Shown in pieces: positions 1-7,428 of a stretch of 8,855 nt of DNA. The notes under the pieces are model-generated. The model did no database searches and had not been told where the DNA came from. It saw only the letters and a program-made list of their open reading frames with translations. The DNA comes from Pseudomonadota bacterium. GTDB lineage: Bacteria; Pseudomonadota; Gammaproteobacteria; Xanthomonadales; Rhodanobacteraceae. The stretch covers positions 1 through 8,855 of the forward strand of contig JANXVS010000200.1 of NCBI GenBank assembly GCA_025351555.1. The letters are read 5' to 3'. Both the position numbers and the translations under genes were made by a program. How positions within the stretch are numbered: the stretch's first letter is position 1; each line of letters starts with the position of its first letter.

Positions 1-1071
1 CAGGTGCAGTACACCTCGGGCACGACCGGATTTCCGAAAGGCGCCGTGCTGTCGCATCGCAGCCTGACCAACAACGCACGCTTCAGCCTGTCGCGCATGG
101 GCGCCAAACGCGGCGACACCTATTTGAACATGATGCCGATGTTCCATACGACCGGCTGCGCGATCGGCATGCTCGGCAGCGTGCAGTTGCGCTGTCGCCT
201 GGTGATGGCACGCCTGTTCGAGCCAGCCAACATGCTGGCGATCATCGAACGCGAGCGGGCGAATTGCATGATCGGCGTGCCGACGATGCTGATCGCGATG
301 CTCGAAGCCCACACACGCCAACCGCGTGACACGAGTTCGCTGCACGTCGTGCTCAGTGGCGGCGCGATGGTGCCGCCGGAACTCATAGCGCGTATTCAGG
401 ACACGTTCGGCTGCGCGTTCACGATCATCTACGGCCAGACCGAAACCTCGCCGGGCATCACCCAGACACGGCTCGACGATCCGGAACCCGAGCGCACCGA
501 GACGATCGGCCAGGCTTATCCGCAAACCGAGTTGTCGATCCGCGATGCCGCGAACAATCGCGTCGTCGCAATCGGGGCCGTTGGCGAGATCTGCGCGCGT
601 GGTTACTGCAATATGCTTGAGTACAACGACAATCCGGATGCCACCGCGAAGGCGATCGACGCCGACCGCTGGCTGCACACCGGCGATCTCGGCACAATGG
701 ATACAAGTGGATTTGTGCGCATCACCGGCCGGGTCAAGGACATGATCATCCGCGGCGGTGAAAACATCTTCCCGGCAGAAATAGAAAACGTGCTGATCGC
801 GCATCCCGGCATCGCCGAGGTCGCCGTGGTCGGCGTGCCGGATGCGCACTGGGGTGAGATCGCGATCTGCTTCCTGCGTGCGCACGTTGACGCAACACTC
901 AGTGTCGCTGACCTTGTGCGCCATGTACGCCGCGACCTTGCTGCGCCGAAAACGCCCGCACACTGGATCGTGCTCGATGCGTTTCCCCTGACCGGCTCGG
1001 GCAAGGTCCAGAAGTTCGTGTTGCGCGATCGCTATATCGCCGGCGAACACGCGGGGCGCGAGCTAGCGTAA
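1..1071 (+). CDS. AMP-forming acyl-CoA synthetase (ANL superfamily), 5'-truncated by window edge
   Basis: The frame is open from base 1 and ends in TAA at 1069-1071, so the N-terminal part lies outside the window; the GTG at position 4 is an internal valine, not a start. ANL enzymes activate a carboxylic acid as acyl-AMP and transfer it to CoA in the cytoplasm or at the inner membrane. Counting from the GTG codon, the motifs appear in family order: the P-loop YTSGTTGFPKG (3-13), YGQTET (143-148), GEICARG (194-200), the ATP-ribose aspartate in TGDLG (D228), the hinge arginine in TGRVKD (R243), RGGENIFPAEIEN (250-262), and the catalytic lysine in PLTGSGKVQK (K334). All key residues are present, so the visible part looks functional. 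The sequence most resembles medium- or long-chain fatty-acyl-CoA ligases of fatty-acid or alkanoate degradation, but the substrate cannot be read from it. No neighbouring gene in the window identifies a pathway. The family call is very secure and the substrate is unassigned. Confidence 0.95.
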   Translation, partial: QVQYTSGTTGFPKGAVLSHRSLTNNARFSLSRMGAKRGDTYLNMMPMFHTTGCAIGMLGSVQLRCRLVMARLFEPANMLAIIERERANCMIGVPTMLIAMLEAHTRQPRDTSSLHVVLSGGAMVPPELIARIQDTFGCAFTIIYGQTETSPGITQTRLDDPEPERTETIGQAYPQTELSIRDAANNRVVAIGAVGEICARGYCNMLEYNDNPDATAKAIDADRWLHTGDLGTMDTSGFVRITGRVKDMIIRGGENIFPAEIENVLIAHPGIAEVAVVGVPDAHWGEIAICFLRAHVDATLSVADLVRHVRRDLAAPKTPAHWIVLDAFPLTGSGKVQKFVLRDRYIAGEHAGRELA

Positions 1072-1093
1072 CCCCGACAGGAACCGACCCACC

Positions 1094-1171
1094 GTGGAAA
1101 AACTTTCCTATCTCGCGACCTTCGTGTCGCTGATCTATGGCCTTGGCGTGGCCAATGTGCTCGCGCACATC
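1094..1171 (+). pseudogene. possible 5' remnant of a small integral-membrane protein gene
   Basis: From a GTG at 1094 the frame encodes about 26 residues (MEKLSYLATFVSLIYGLGV and on to ANVLAHI) that read like the first transmembrane helix of a family of small uncharacterised bacterial membrane proteins, as I recall that family. A weak AGGA at 1079-1082 lies 11 nt upstream. After the HI at about 1171 the hydrophobic pattern and the resemblance stop, and the sequence becomes AT-rich. No further transmembrane segments follow, although such proteins normally have several. I infer a gene broken by deletion or insertion whose remaining frame happens to run on into the secreted-protein gene. It could instead be a true N-terminal extension or a short leader peptide. 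It follows the acyl-CoA synthetase stop by 22 bp and could be co-transcribed with it. Confidence 0.35.
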
Positions 1172-1300
1172 CGAATTTTCATTATCGAAAAACCCATGGC
1201 AATTTGGGTGATCCCGTACGCGTCGGAGTTGCTTGTGCGCGAGCCAGCGGAAGGAGTAAGGTCGCGAGCGCGGGAGACTTCCGCGCATGCGGAACCGGAT
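1172..1300 (+). other. junction and leader region before the secreted-protein gene
   Basis: This stretch has no gene I can support, although the frame from 1094 stays open through it. It starts with an AT-rich patch (about 1172-1212) that stands out from the GC-rich surroundings. A GC-rich stretch follows with a purine-rich AAGGAG at 1251-1256 and a hairpin at 1268-1286. The AAGGAG looks like a Shine-Dalgarno sequence but has no start codon at a usable distance. The translated text (PAEGVRSRARETSAHAEP and similar) is low in hydrophobic residues and matches no domain I know. I looked for -35/-10 promoter pairs and found none convincing, although the AT-rich patch is the most likely place for a promoter of the downstream gene. 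Confidence 0.4.
1268..1286 (+). repeat. short inverted repeat (hairpin) 14 nt before the secreted-protein start
   Basis: GCGCGG (1268-1273) and CCGCGC (1281-1286) pair perfectly. The stem can be extended inward by a G-T wobble (1274-1280) and an A-T pair (1275-1279), giving 8 bp around the triloop GAC. No T-run follows, so it is not a classical intrinsic terminator. It sits directly upstream of the ATG at 1301 and could shape access to that start in the mRNA, or be a remnant of a mobile repeat. The pairing is certain and the role is unknown. Confidence 0.55.
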
Positions 1301-2404
1301 ATGTACAAACGCAGCAATAACTTCGGCCGGAGCATTCCGGTGTTGACGCTGATAATGATCGGCTGGTTAGGCAGCGCCTCCGCAGCGATCCAGGACGAGA
1401 TCTTTGGCGATAATTTCGAAGGTTTCGATCACGCGGCCTGCGACACCGGACTGCCGTCGAACTCAACCGATCCGCTGCAATATGCGGCCGCGCTGGACCT
1501 GTGCCAGACGACCACGGAACCGGGCACCGCCCCGGGCGTCATCTCGGGCACCTTCACCCTTAGTTCGGGCACCGGCACGCCTGCCGCTCAATCGCATGCG
1601 ATCCGCTCCGCGTTCGGCTCGGGCAACTCGCCCCGATTCGGCTCGGCGATGGCGGTGCTCTCGACCGGTGCAGCCGCCGCGACGGGTCAGACGCTCCCAT
1701 CGTTCACCGCTTTCCAGCCGGGTTCGAGCAATGGCACATCCAGCGCAGCGCCAGCTGACTGGCTGACAGCCAATGGTGGAACGATTCCCTCAGCACCCGG
1801 GTGCCCGACAGCCAGCGGCACTGCCGCCCAGGACCCGGTCATGCTCACGCTGAGAATCCGTGTCCCGGGCAACGCACGCTCTTTCAGTCTGGCAGCGAAC
1901 TTCTTCAGTTCCGACTACCCAGAGAGTGTCTGCGGCCAATTCAACGACGTCTTCGTCGCGTTGCTCGATTCGGGCTTCGCCGGTGCGCCCGCGAACCCTG
2001 TCGACAAGAACCTCGCCACGTACATCGCGCCGAATTCGGCCGCCTATCCGCTTGGCGTAAACTTGGCTTATGGCAACACCGGTCTTTTCACTCAGTGCGT
2101 CAATGGCGCGACGGGGTGCGCTTCCGGAAATCCAAGCACAATCTACACCTGTACGAGTACGAGCGGATTGACCGGCACGGGCATGGATATCGCTGCTCCT
2201 GCCGATTCCTGCGGCGTCAGCGGCGGCATGGTCGGCGGCGGCACGGATTGGCTGATGCTGCGCGGAAATGTGATTCCCGGCGAGATCATCACGCTGCGTC
2301 TCGCACTCTGGGACAGCGGGGACAGCAGCTACGATTCCCTCGTCATTCTCGATAATTTCCAGTGGTCATCGCAACTGGTGACGGCGGGGACGACTAGGAA
2401 CTGA
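1301..2404 (+). CDS. secreted choice-of-anchor-L-like protein
   Basis: This is a 367-residue exported protein. I chose the ATG at 1301, not the in-frame GTG at 1094, because a normal signal peptide starts here: basic N-terminus [10 protein letters not shown], hydrophobic core (about 11-24) and an A-S-A-A cleavage region near residues 26-29. The Shine-Dalgarno is weak (GGAA at 1291). The mature part begins [14 protein letters not shown], a motif of a kind frequent in secreted Xanthomonadales proteins. The body matches my recollection of choice-of-anchor L proteins: C47-[13 protein letters not shown] (201-208) followed by [12 protein letters not shown] (211-222), NLATYI (237-242), then GGTDWL (313-318), [16 protein letters not shown] (326-341) and [12 protein letters not shown] (344-355). 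There are eight cysteines (47, 68, 168, 211, 266, 273, 284, 304), an even number compatible with four disulfides in an oxidising compartment. There is no C-terminal sorting tail or transmembrane helix, so it is probably periplasmic, outer-surface or released. The function is unknown; adhesion or matrix roles are only suggested for the family. Its 3' end overlaps the convergent dapE by 11 bp. Confidence 0.75.
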   Translation: MYKRSNNFGRSIPVLTLIMIGWLGSASAAIQDEIFGDNFEGFDHAACDTGLPSNSTDPLQYAAALDLCQTTTEPGTAPGVISGTFTLSSGTGTPAAQSHAIRSAFGSGNSPRFGSAMAVLSTGAAAATGQTLPSFTAFQPGSSNGTSSAAPADWLTANGGTIPSAPGCPTASGTAAQDPVMLTLRIRVPGNARSFSLAANFFSSDYPESVCGQFNDVFVALLDSGFAGAPANPVDKNLATYIAPNSAAYPLGVNLAYGNTGLFTQCVNGATGCASGNPSTIYTCTSTSGLTGTGMDIAAPADSCGVSGGMVGGGTDWLMLRGNVIPGEIITLRLALWDSGDSSYDSLVILDNFQWSSQLVTAGTTRN

Positions 2405-3536
2405 GTGAGGCGAGCAATCGCTCCACAATCCGCCGATACAACTGTGGCAACAACTCCAGCTCCGCCAATGAAACATGCTCATCGATCTTGTGGATCGACG
2501 CATTCACCGGCCCGACTTCGATGACTTCGACACCGAGCGGTGCAATAAAGCGCGCATCCGAAGTACCACCGCCGGTATCGGCTGTTGGTACAATTCCACA
2601 AGTATCTTTTATCGCCGCCGTGACCGCATCGCGCAGGGTGCCGCTGCGGGTGAGGAATGGCTCGCCGGACAAGTCCCAGTCCAGCTTGAAATCCAGACCG
2701 TGCCTGCGCAGGATCGCTTCGGTGCGCTCACGCAGACTCGCCGCGGTACTTGCGGTGCAGTAGCGGAAATTGAATTTCGCTTCGAGCGCGCCGGGCACGA
2801 CGTTGAGCGCGCCGGTGCCGGAATGCACGTTCGAGATCTGGAACGAGGTCGGCGGAAATTCGGCATTGCCCTCGTCCCAGCGCGTCGCCGCCAATTCCGC
2901 CACGGCCGGCGCGGCCAGATGGATCGGGTTGCGCACCTTGTCCGGATAGGCGACATGGCCCTGGATGCCGCGTACCGTCAGCGTGCCCGACAGCGAGCCG
3001 CGGCGACCGACGCGCACGATGTCGCCCAGGCGCTCGGCTGACGACGGCTCGCCGACCACGCAGAAATCGATGGCCTGTCCGCGGCGGCGGAATTCCTCGA
3101 CAACACGCTTCACACCGTCGCGATTGGTCGGGCCTTCCTCGTCGCTGGTCAGCAGCAGGGCCACTGTACCGGGATGATCCGGATGCGCGGCAACGTAAGC
3201 CTCCAGCGCCAGCGTCATCGCCGCGACGCCGGATTTCATGTCCGCAGCGCCGCGGCCATATAAACGTCCATCGTGGATCGTCGGGGTGAACGGCGGACTC
3301 GACCAATCGGCTTCCGGCCCGCTCGGCACGACATCGGTATGACCGAGGAACGCAAGCACGGGTTTAGCGGTGCCGTGCGTCGCCCAGAGATTGTCGACCG
3401 CGCCGTAGCGCAGATGCTCGATCACGAATCCGGCACGCGCCAATCGTTCGGCGACCAGGGTCTGGCAGCCGGCGTCGTCCGGCGTCACCGAGGCACGCCG
3501 GATCAGTTCACTGGTGAGTTCGAGGATTGCACTCAT
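2394..3536 (-). CDS. dapE: succinyl-diaminopimelate desuccinylase
   Basis: DapE hydrolyses N-succinyl-LL-2,6-diaminopimelate to LL-diaminopimelate and succinate in the cytoplasm, late in the succinylase route to meso-DAP (cell wall) and lysine. From the chosen start it has 380 residues, close to the 377 of the Haemophilus enzyme. M20 metallopeptidase features are intact: H66 in GHTDVVP, bridging D99 in AADMKSG, catalytic E133 and metal-binding E134 in SDEEG, E163 in VGEPS, and H349 in NASIHKIDE, at positions nearly identical to the Haemophilus protein. GGGTSDARF is the conserved substrate-binding stretch. I prefer the ATG at 3536 because the protein then begins [19 protein letters not shown], as in homologues, with a short AGG upstream. 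An ATG at 3551 would add five residues and overlap the preceding gene's stop as ATGA, so it is also possible. It is the last gene of the glnD-dapD-arsC-like-dapE block and ends in TAG at 2394-2396, inside the convergent gene's end. Confidence 0.96.
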   Translation of the reverse strand: MSAILELTSELIRRASVTPDDAGCQTLVAERLARAGFVIEHLRYGAVDNLWATHGTAKPVLAFLGHTDVVPSGPEADWSSPPFTPTIHDGRLYGRGAADMKSGVAAMTLALEAYVAAHPDHPGTVALLLTSDEEGPTNRDGVKRVVEEFRRRGQAIDFCVVGEPSSAERLGDIVRVGRRGSLSGTLTVRGIQGHVAYPDKVRNPIHLAAPAVAELAATRWDEGNAEFPPTSFQISNVHSGTGALNVVPGALEAKFNFRYCTASTAASLRERTEAILRRHGLDFKLDWDLSGEPFLTRSGTLRDAVTAAIKDTCGIVPTADTGGGTSDARFIAPLGVEVIEVGPVNASIHKIDEHVSLAELELLPQLYRRIVERLLASLSS

Positions 3537-3547
3537 CGCGCCTGCGC

Positions 3548-3916
3548 TCATGCGTCGAACAACTTCGCGAACAGCTTGTCGGTGAATCCAAGACTCACAT
3601 CATCGCCCTGCACCACCACCGGCCGCCGCACCAGGGCGGGATATTCCTTGATCAGCAGCAACCATTCCGGATTGGAGCCCGGCGTCTTGCGCGCGGGCGG
3701 GAGGTTGCGCCAAGTCATGCCGGTACGGTTGACGAGTTTTTCCCAGCCACCGACGGCCTTGGCCCAGGATTTCAGCACCGCGGGATCAATGCGCTGCTCG
3801 CGGTAGTCGATGAACGCGTGCGCGACCTTGTGCCGGTCCAGCCACTTGCGTGCCTTCTGGCAGGTGCTGCATTTTTCCAGGCCGTATACTTTTACCATCG
3901 TGGATTTCTCGCTCAT
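3548..3916 (-). CDS. ArsC/YffB/Spx-family thioredoxin-fold protein
   Basis: This 122-residue protein belongs to the ArsC-like family (arsenate reductase C, Spx, YffB). It has the N-terminal beta strand and redox loop [18 protein letters not shown], with a CxxC pair at C16 and C19, and the later RRPVVV segment (97-102), where family members carry an arginine-proline and the cis-proline turn. Length is typical. It overlaps the dapD stop as ATGA (3913-3916), which suggests coupled translation, and sits directly upstream of dapE. In E. coli the relative yffB is likewise next to dapE, so the link is old. There is no other ars gene here, so an arsenate role is unlikely despite the common 'arsenate reductase' label; a thiol or glutathione-dependent reductase is the more cautious reading. 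The start is uncertain: an internal ATG at 3898 gives [10 protein letters not shown], which matches homologues better, while the ATG at 3916 gives the ATGA overlap. Neither has a strong Shine-Dalgarno. The biological function is not established. Confidence 0.9.
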   Translation of the reverse strand: MSEKSTMVKVYGLEKCSTCQKARKWLDRHKVAHAFIDYREQRIDPAVLKSWAKAVGGWEKLVNRTGMTWRNLPPARKTPGSNPEWLLLIKEYPALVRRPVVVQGDDVSLGFTDKLFAKLFDA

Positions 3917-4740
3917 TCGGCGTTGCGCAGCAGTTCATTCACCGACGTCTTCGCCCGCGTTTTCTCGTCGACCTGTTTGACGATCACCGCGGCGTACAGG
4001 CTATGGCTGCCATCTTTCGCCGGCAGGCTGCCGGAAACGACGACGCTGCCGGCGGGAACGCGGCCCTGGTGAACCTGCCCAGTCGCGCGATCATAAATGC
4101 GCGTGGACTGGCCGATAAATACACCCATGCCGATGACGCTGCCGCGCTCGACGACGACGCCTTCGACCACTTCCGAACGCGCGCCGACGAAGCAGTCGTC
4201 CTCAATGATGGTAGGACCGGCTTGCAGCGGCTCAAGCACGCCACCGATGCCTGCGCCACCGGATAAATGTACATTTTTACCAATTTGCGCGCAGGAGCCG
4301 ACAGTGGCCCAGGTATCCACCATCGTCCCCGCACCGACATAGGCGCCGATATTGACGAAGCTCGGCATCAGCACGACATCCTTGCCGATATGCGCACCAC
4401 GGCGCACGACCGCTCCGGGCACCGCGCGCGCACCGAGCGCGCGGAAACGCGCCTCGTCGTAGCCTTCAAAGCGCAGTGGCACCTTGTCGAAAAACGGCGC
4501 CGGATCGGCCGGCATGAGTCTGCTGGCATTCGTGCGGAAATATAGAAGCACCGCCTTCTTCAGCCACTGGTGCACGTGCCAGCCGCCCTGCCCGTCGGGT
4601 TCAGCGACGCGGCGCTCGCCGCTTTCCAGCAAATCCAGCGTCTGCTCGATCTCCGGTCGCAGATGGGTTTCGATTTCGACCTGAGTCAGCTCGGCGCGAC
4701 GATCCCAAGCTGAATCGATTAAGGATTCAAGTTGTTCCAT
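3913..4740 (-). CDS. dapD: 2,3,4,5-tetrahydropyridine-2,6-dicarboxylate N-succinyltransferase
   Basis: DapD transfers succinyl from succinyl-CoA to tetrahydrodipicolinate, committing it to the succinylase branch of DAP/lysine synthesis; it is a cytoplasmic trimer. From the ATG at 4738-4740 the product has 275 residues, against 274 for the E. coli enzyme. The N-terminal helical part (1-105) begins [18 protein letters not shown]. The left-handed beta-helix of hexapeptide repeats covers about 108-230, with [40 protein letters not shown] and [12 protein letters not shown]. The conserved acidic pair of the family is visible as D142 (in MVDTWA) and E190 (in ARSEVVEG). The frame is open to an ATG at 4803, but the extra 21 residues are unlike the family, and a good AGAGGT lies 5 nt before 4740, so I use the inner start. 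The first 14 nt overlap the end of glnD, and the stop overlaps the next gene as ATGA, so the gene is probably translated in a coupled series. Confidence 0.97.
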   Translation of the reverse strand: MEQLESLIDSAWDRRAELTQVEIETHLRPEIEQTLDLLESGERRVAEPDGQGGWHVHQWLKKAVLLYFRTNASRLMPADPAPFFDKVPLRFEGYDEARFRALGARAVPGAVVRRGAHIGKDVVLMPSFVNIGAYVGAGTMVDTWATVGSCAQIGKNVHLSGGAGIGGVLEPLQAGPTIIEDDCFVGARSEVVEGVVVERGSVIGMGVFIGQSTRIYDRATGQVHQGRVPAGSVVVSGSLPAKDGSHSLYAAVIVKQVDEKTRAKTSVNELLRNAE

Positions 4741-7411
4741 GACGTACCTCTTGTGCGTCGAGCAAAGACATGAACGCGATACGCAGATTTGCACATGCGA
4801 CATCGTCTAACTGGGCATCGTGTTCGTCGCTGATCAAGAAAAAATCCTCCACGCGCTCGCCAAAGGTGGCGATGCGCGCATCATGCACGCGAATGCGGCG
4901 TTCGCGAAAGAGGTGCGCGGTCGCGGCAAGCAGTCCGGGGCGATCGGCGCAAACTACGGCCAGCTGGGTACGGCCGCGCACCGGCTGCGTGCTGAATTCG
5001 ATGCGTGTGGCGATGGGAAAATGGCGTAGCGAGCGCGACGACGCGCGTGCCACCCGATCGGCGCGGTAGGGCGTGTGCTCGAGCGCCTGGATCAAGGCGC
5101 GATGCAGGCGCGCGATCCGCGCCGGGTCGGCCAATGCGCGGCCTTCGCTGTCGAGCACGAGAAAACTGTCCAGGCTCATACCACTGCGCGAGGTCACTAC
5201 ACGCGCATCCAGCACCGACAGGCGCAATCGATCGAGCACGGCGGTGATGGCGGCAAACAAACCATCGCGATCGGCCGCATGCACGAAGACTTCGGTACCG
5301 CCGCGCGAGCCTTGCGCTTGGATCAGCACCAGCGGCCCGGCGACTTTGTTGCCGGCGATACCGGCGGTCTGCCAGGCGATCTGCTCCGGAGTGAAGCGCA
5401 GGAAACTGCGCTCGGGGAAATCCGCCCACAGACGCGTGGTGACATCAGGCTTAATCCCCTGCCCTACCAACAGTTCGCGCGCGCGCTGCTGGCATTCGCG
5501 CATGCGCTCAGCGGCATCGGGCACCTGCTCCAGACCGCTGCGCAAGGCGTAACGCGCGCTGATGTATAAATCCGACAAGAGTTTATCTTTCCACGAATTC
5601 CACAATTTCGCACTGGTGCCCGCGATGTCGGCAACAGTGAGAAGGTACAGATAGTCCAGACGATTCCAGTCGGCCACCTCACTGGCGAAGCGGTGAACGA
5701 CTTCCGGATCAGTGATGTCCTGGCGCTGTGCAGTCACGCTCATCAGCAAGTGCCGGCGCACCAGCCACGCGACCAGGTCGATATCTGCAAGCGGCAGGCG
5801 CAGGCGTGCGCAGAACTCGCGCGCTTCGACTTCGCCTAGCTCGGAATGATCGCCGCCGCGGCCCTTGGCGATATCGTGAAACAATGCGGCGAGCAGCAGC
5901 AGTTCGGGCTTCGGCAACCGCATCCACAATTCGTGAGCATGCGCAAACTCGCGGCAGATGGTCGCATCGACAAAACGCGCAATATTGCTCAACACGCGGA
6001 TCGTGTGCTCGTCCACGGTATACACGTGGAACAGATCGTACTGCATGCGTCCGACCACGCGCCCGAACGCCGGCAGATAGCGCGCCAGCACGCCGTAGCG
6101 GTTCATGCGCGCGAGCGCTGCCACGGCCGGCGCGCCCTGGCGCAGCAGGCGCGCGAACGCAGCGTTGACATCTTCATCCGCCGCAAGCGCATCGCCCGCT
6201 TGTGCCAACGCTTCGTCCAGACGCCGCACCATATCGGCACGCAGACCTTTGACTTGACTGTGCTCGCCCCAGATGCGAAACAGATCGATCACCGCTGCCG
6301 GACGGCGCATGAAAAGATCCGGCGGATCGCAATCCAGGCGTCCGCCGATACTGATGAAATCCAGGCTCAGGCGCTGCGTGCGCGCTTGTGCATCCGGATC
6401 GAGCGCTTCCTCACAGCGGCTCAGGAAGCGCGCGCTCAGCCTCTCCAGCGAGATCGCGGCGCGGTAGTAGCCCTGCATGAACTGCTCCACGGCCAGGTTC
6501 TGCCGGTGTTCGTCCACAAATCCAAATTGTGCGGCCAGCGTGCGCTGATAGTCGAACAGCAAGCGTTCCTCGGCGCGCCCGGCGGCCAGATGCAGGGCGA
6601 AACGGATGCGCCGCAGCAAGGTCTGCGCGTGCGCCGCAGCGGCACCCTCGGCCGCGGAAAGCATGCCACGTTGTACCAAAGTGGAAAAATCCGCAGCGCC
6701 GAAAAGGCGTCGCCCCAACCACAGGATCAGGTGCAGCGCGCGCAGGCCACCGGGGCCTTCCTTGAGATTGGGCTCAAGGTTATAGGCGGTGTCGTCGAAA
6801 CGCGCGTGACGTTGCTCCCGATCGGCGCGCTTGGCAGCCAGATATTGCGGGCCTGGCCATATCTGCGGATCAGCAAGCAGCTGCATCAGCCCCGCATCGA
6901 TCGCTGGCGATCCGGCTATCCGCCGCGCATCGAGCAAACTTGTATAAATTGTCGCATCCTGCGCGGCGAGCCCCCGGCATTCGGCCAGCGTACGTAGCGC
7001 GTGTCCGGGTTTCAGACCGACGTCCCACAGGCAGGTGAAGAACGACTCCAGCGCGCGCTGCACCGAAGCCTGCGGCGACGTGTCGCACAAGGCGAGCAGA
7101 TCCACATCCGAAAACGGGAATAATTCCGCACGTCCGAAACCGCCGCTCGCGTACAACGCCAGACCCGCCGGATCGCCAATGCACGCGCTCCAGACATGCA
7201 CGACGATACGCTCGACCGCGTCGGCGCGAGCACGAATCAACAGGTCGACTTCAGCGCCGGCGCGAAACGCGTCGGCCAGTTGGCGATCGACATCGCCGAG
7301 CAGCTGGCGCAGCGCCAACCGCGCCACATCGGATACACCCGAGCGCGGCACGGTGGATGGCAGACGCGGCAGCGTCGGCAAATTGGCAGCAGAAAGTGAC
7401 ATCGGCGACAT
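4727..7411 (-). CDS. glnD: bifunctional PII uridylyltransferase / uridylyl-removing enzyme
   Basis: GlnD senses glutamine, adding UMP to PII signal proteins (GlnB/GlnK) when nitrogen is scarce and removing it when glutamine is high, and so controls glutamine synthetase and nitrogen gene expression. The 894 residues match the usual 850-900. Domain order is complete: nucleotidyltransferase with [17 protein letters not shown] (90-106; metal-binding D102 and D104), the linker [10 protein letters not shown] (214-223), an HD hydrolase domain with VDEHTIRVL (H469) and [17 protein letters not shown] (H512, D513; 510-526), then two C-terminal ACT domains beginning near [15 protein letters not shown] (706-720) and [16 protein letters not shown] (814-829). 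Nothing essential appears missing. Possible starts are ATG 7411 and ATG 7402 only, since an in-frame stop lies just upstream. Neither has a Shine-Dalgarno; instead a 12-bp palindrome precedes the gene. The stop (TGA, 4727-4729) lies 14 nt inside dapD. Many gammaproteobacteria have map upstream of glnD, whereas here a TPR-protein gene is upstream. Confidence 0.97.
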   Translation of the reverse strand: MSPMSLSAANLPTLPRLPSTVPRSGVSDVARLALRQLLGDVDRQLADAFRAGAEVDLLIRARADAVERIVVHVWSACIGDPAGLALYASGGFGRAELFPFSDVDLLALCDTSPQASVQRALESFFTCLWDVGLKPGHALRTLAECRGLAAQDATIYTSLLDARRIAGSPAIDAGLMQLLADPQIWPGPQYLAAKRADREQRHARFDDTAYNLEPNLKEGPGGLRALHLILWLGRRLFGAADFSTLVQRGMLSAAEGAAAAHAQTLLRRIRFALHLAAGRAEERLLFDYQRTLAAQFGFVDEHRQNLAVEQFMQGYYRAAISLERLSARFLSRCEEALDPDAQARTQRLSLDFISIGGRLDCDPPDLFMRRPAAVIDLFRIWGEHSQVKGLRADMVRRLDEALAQAGDALAADEDVNAAFARLLRQGAPAVAALARMNRYGVLARYLPAFGRVVGRMQYDLFHVYTVDEHTIRVLSNIARFVDATICREFAHAHELWMRLPKPELLLLAALFHDIAKGRGGDHSELGEVEAREFCARLRLPLADIDLVAWLVRRHLLMSVTAQRQDITDPEVVHRFASEVADWNRLDYLYLLTVADIAGTSAKLWNSWKDKLLSDLYISARYALRSGLEQVPDAAERMRECQQRARELLVGQGIKPDVTTRLWADFPERSFLRFTPEQIAWQTAGIAGNKVAGPLVLIQAQGSRGGTEVFVHAADRDGLFAAITAVLDRLRLSVLDARVVTSRSGMSLDSFLVLDSEGRALADPARIARLHRALIQALEHTPYRADRVARASSRSLRHFPIATRIEFSTQPVRGRTQLAVVCADRPGLLAATAHLFRERRIRVHDARIATFGERVEDFFLISDEHDAQLDDVACANLRIAFMSLLDAQEVRHGTT
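4746..4751 (-). promoter_or_regulatory. ribosome binding site of dapD
   Basis: Read on the minus strand, AGAGGT lies 5 nt upstream of the ATG at 4738-4740. It is inside the glnD coding sequence, as expected for an overlapping operon gene. It decides the dapD start against the upstream in-frame ATG at 4803. Confidence 0.7.
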
Positions 7412-7416
7412 CGTAC

Positions 7417-7428
7417 GTCAGCGCTGAC
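7417..7428. repeat. 12-bp perfect palindrome between the TPR gene and glnD
   Basis: GTCAGCGCTGAC fills 12 of the 17 bases between the TPR gene stop (7429-7431) and the glnD ATG (7411). It reads the same on both strands. There is no T-run after it on the minus strand, so it does not look like an intrinsic terminator. It may be an operator for a dimeric regulator, a small mRNA hairpin before a start that lacks a Shine-Dalgarno, or chance. The palindrome itself is certain and the function is unproven. Confidence 0.5.

Noticed and set aside
1801..2355. 184-codon plus-strand frame inside the secreted-protein gene
   Set aside because: It is an out-of-frame reading of the secreted protein, arginine-rich and without recognisable features; the main frame has signal peptide and domain motifs.
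1094..2404. Single 436-residue protein starting at GTG 1094
   Set aside because: A complete signal peptide starts at residue 70 and the first 69 residues look unrelated to the secreted protein; the ATG at 1301 gives a normal exported protein.
2410..2421. GCGA-GCAA-TCGC hairpin after the secreted-protein stop as a terminator
   Set aside because: The stem is only 4 bp, no T-run follows, and it is inside the dapE coding sequence.
2475..3041. 188-codon plus-strand frame opposite dapE
   Set aside because: It is antisense to intact dapE with no independent support such as a ribosome site or recognisable domain.
3548..3916. True arsenate reductase of an arsenic-resistance operon
   Set aside because: There is no arsR, arsB or other ars gene nearby, and the link with dapD and dapE matches the YffB-type branch.
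3913..4803. Longer DapD starting at ATG 4803
   Set aside because: The additional 21 residues are cysteine-rich and unlike DapD N-termini, while the ATG at 4740 has a good AGAGGT and gives the family length.
5846..6997. 383-codon plus-strand open frame opposite glnD
   Set aside because: It lies wholly antisense to an intact, well-conserved glnD. The predicted protein is rich in Arg, Gln, His and Ala without domains or membrane segments, as expected for a shadow frame in GC-rich DNA.
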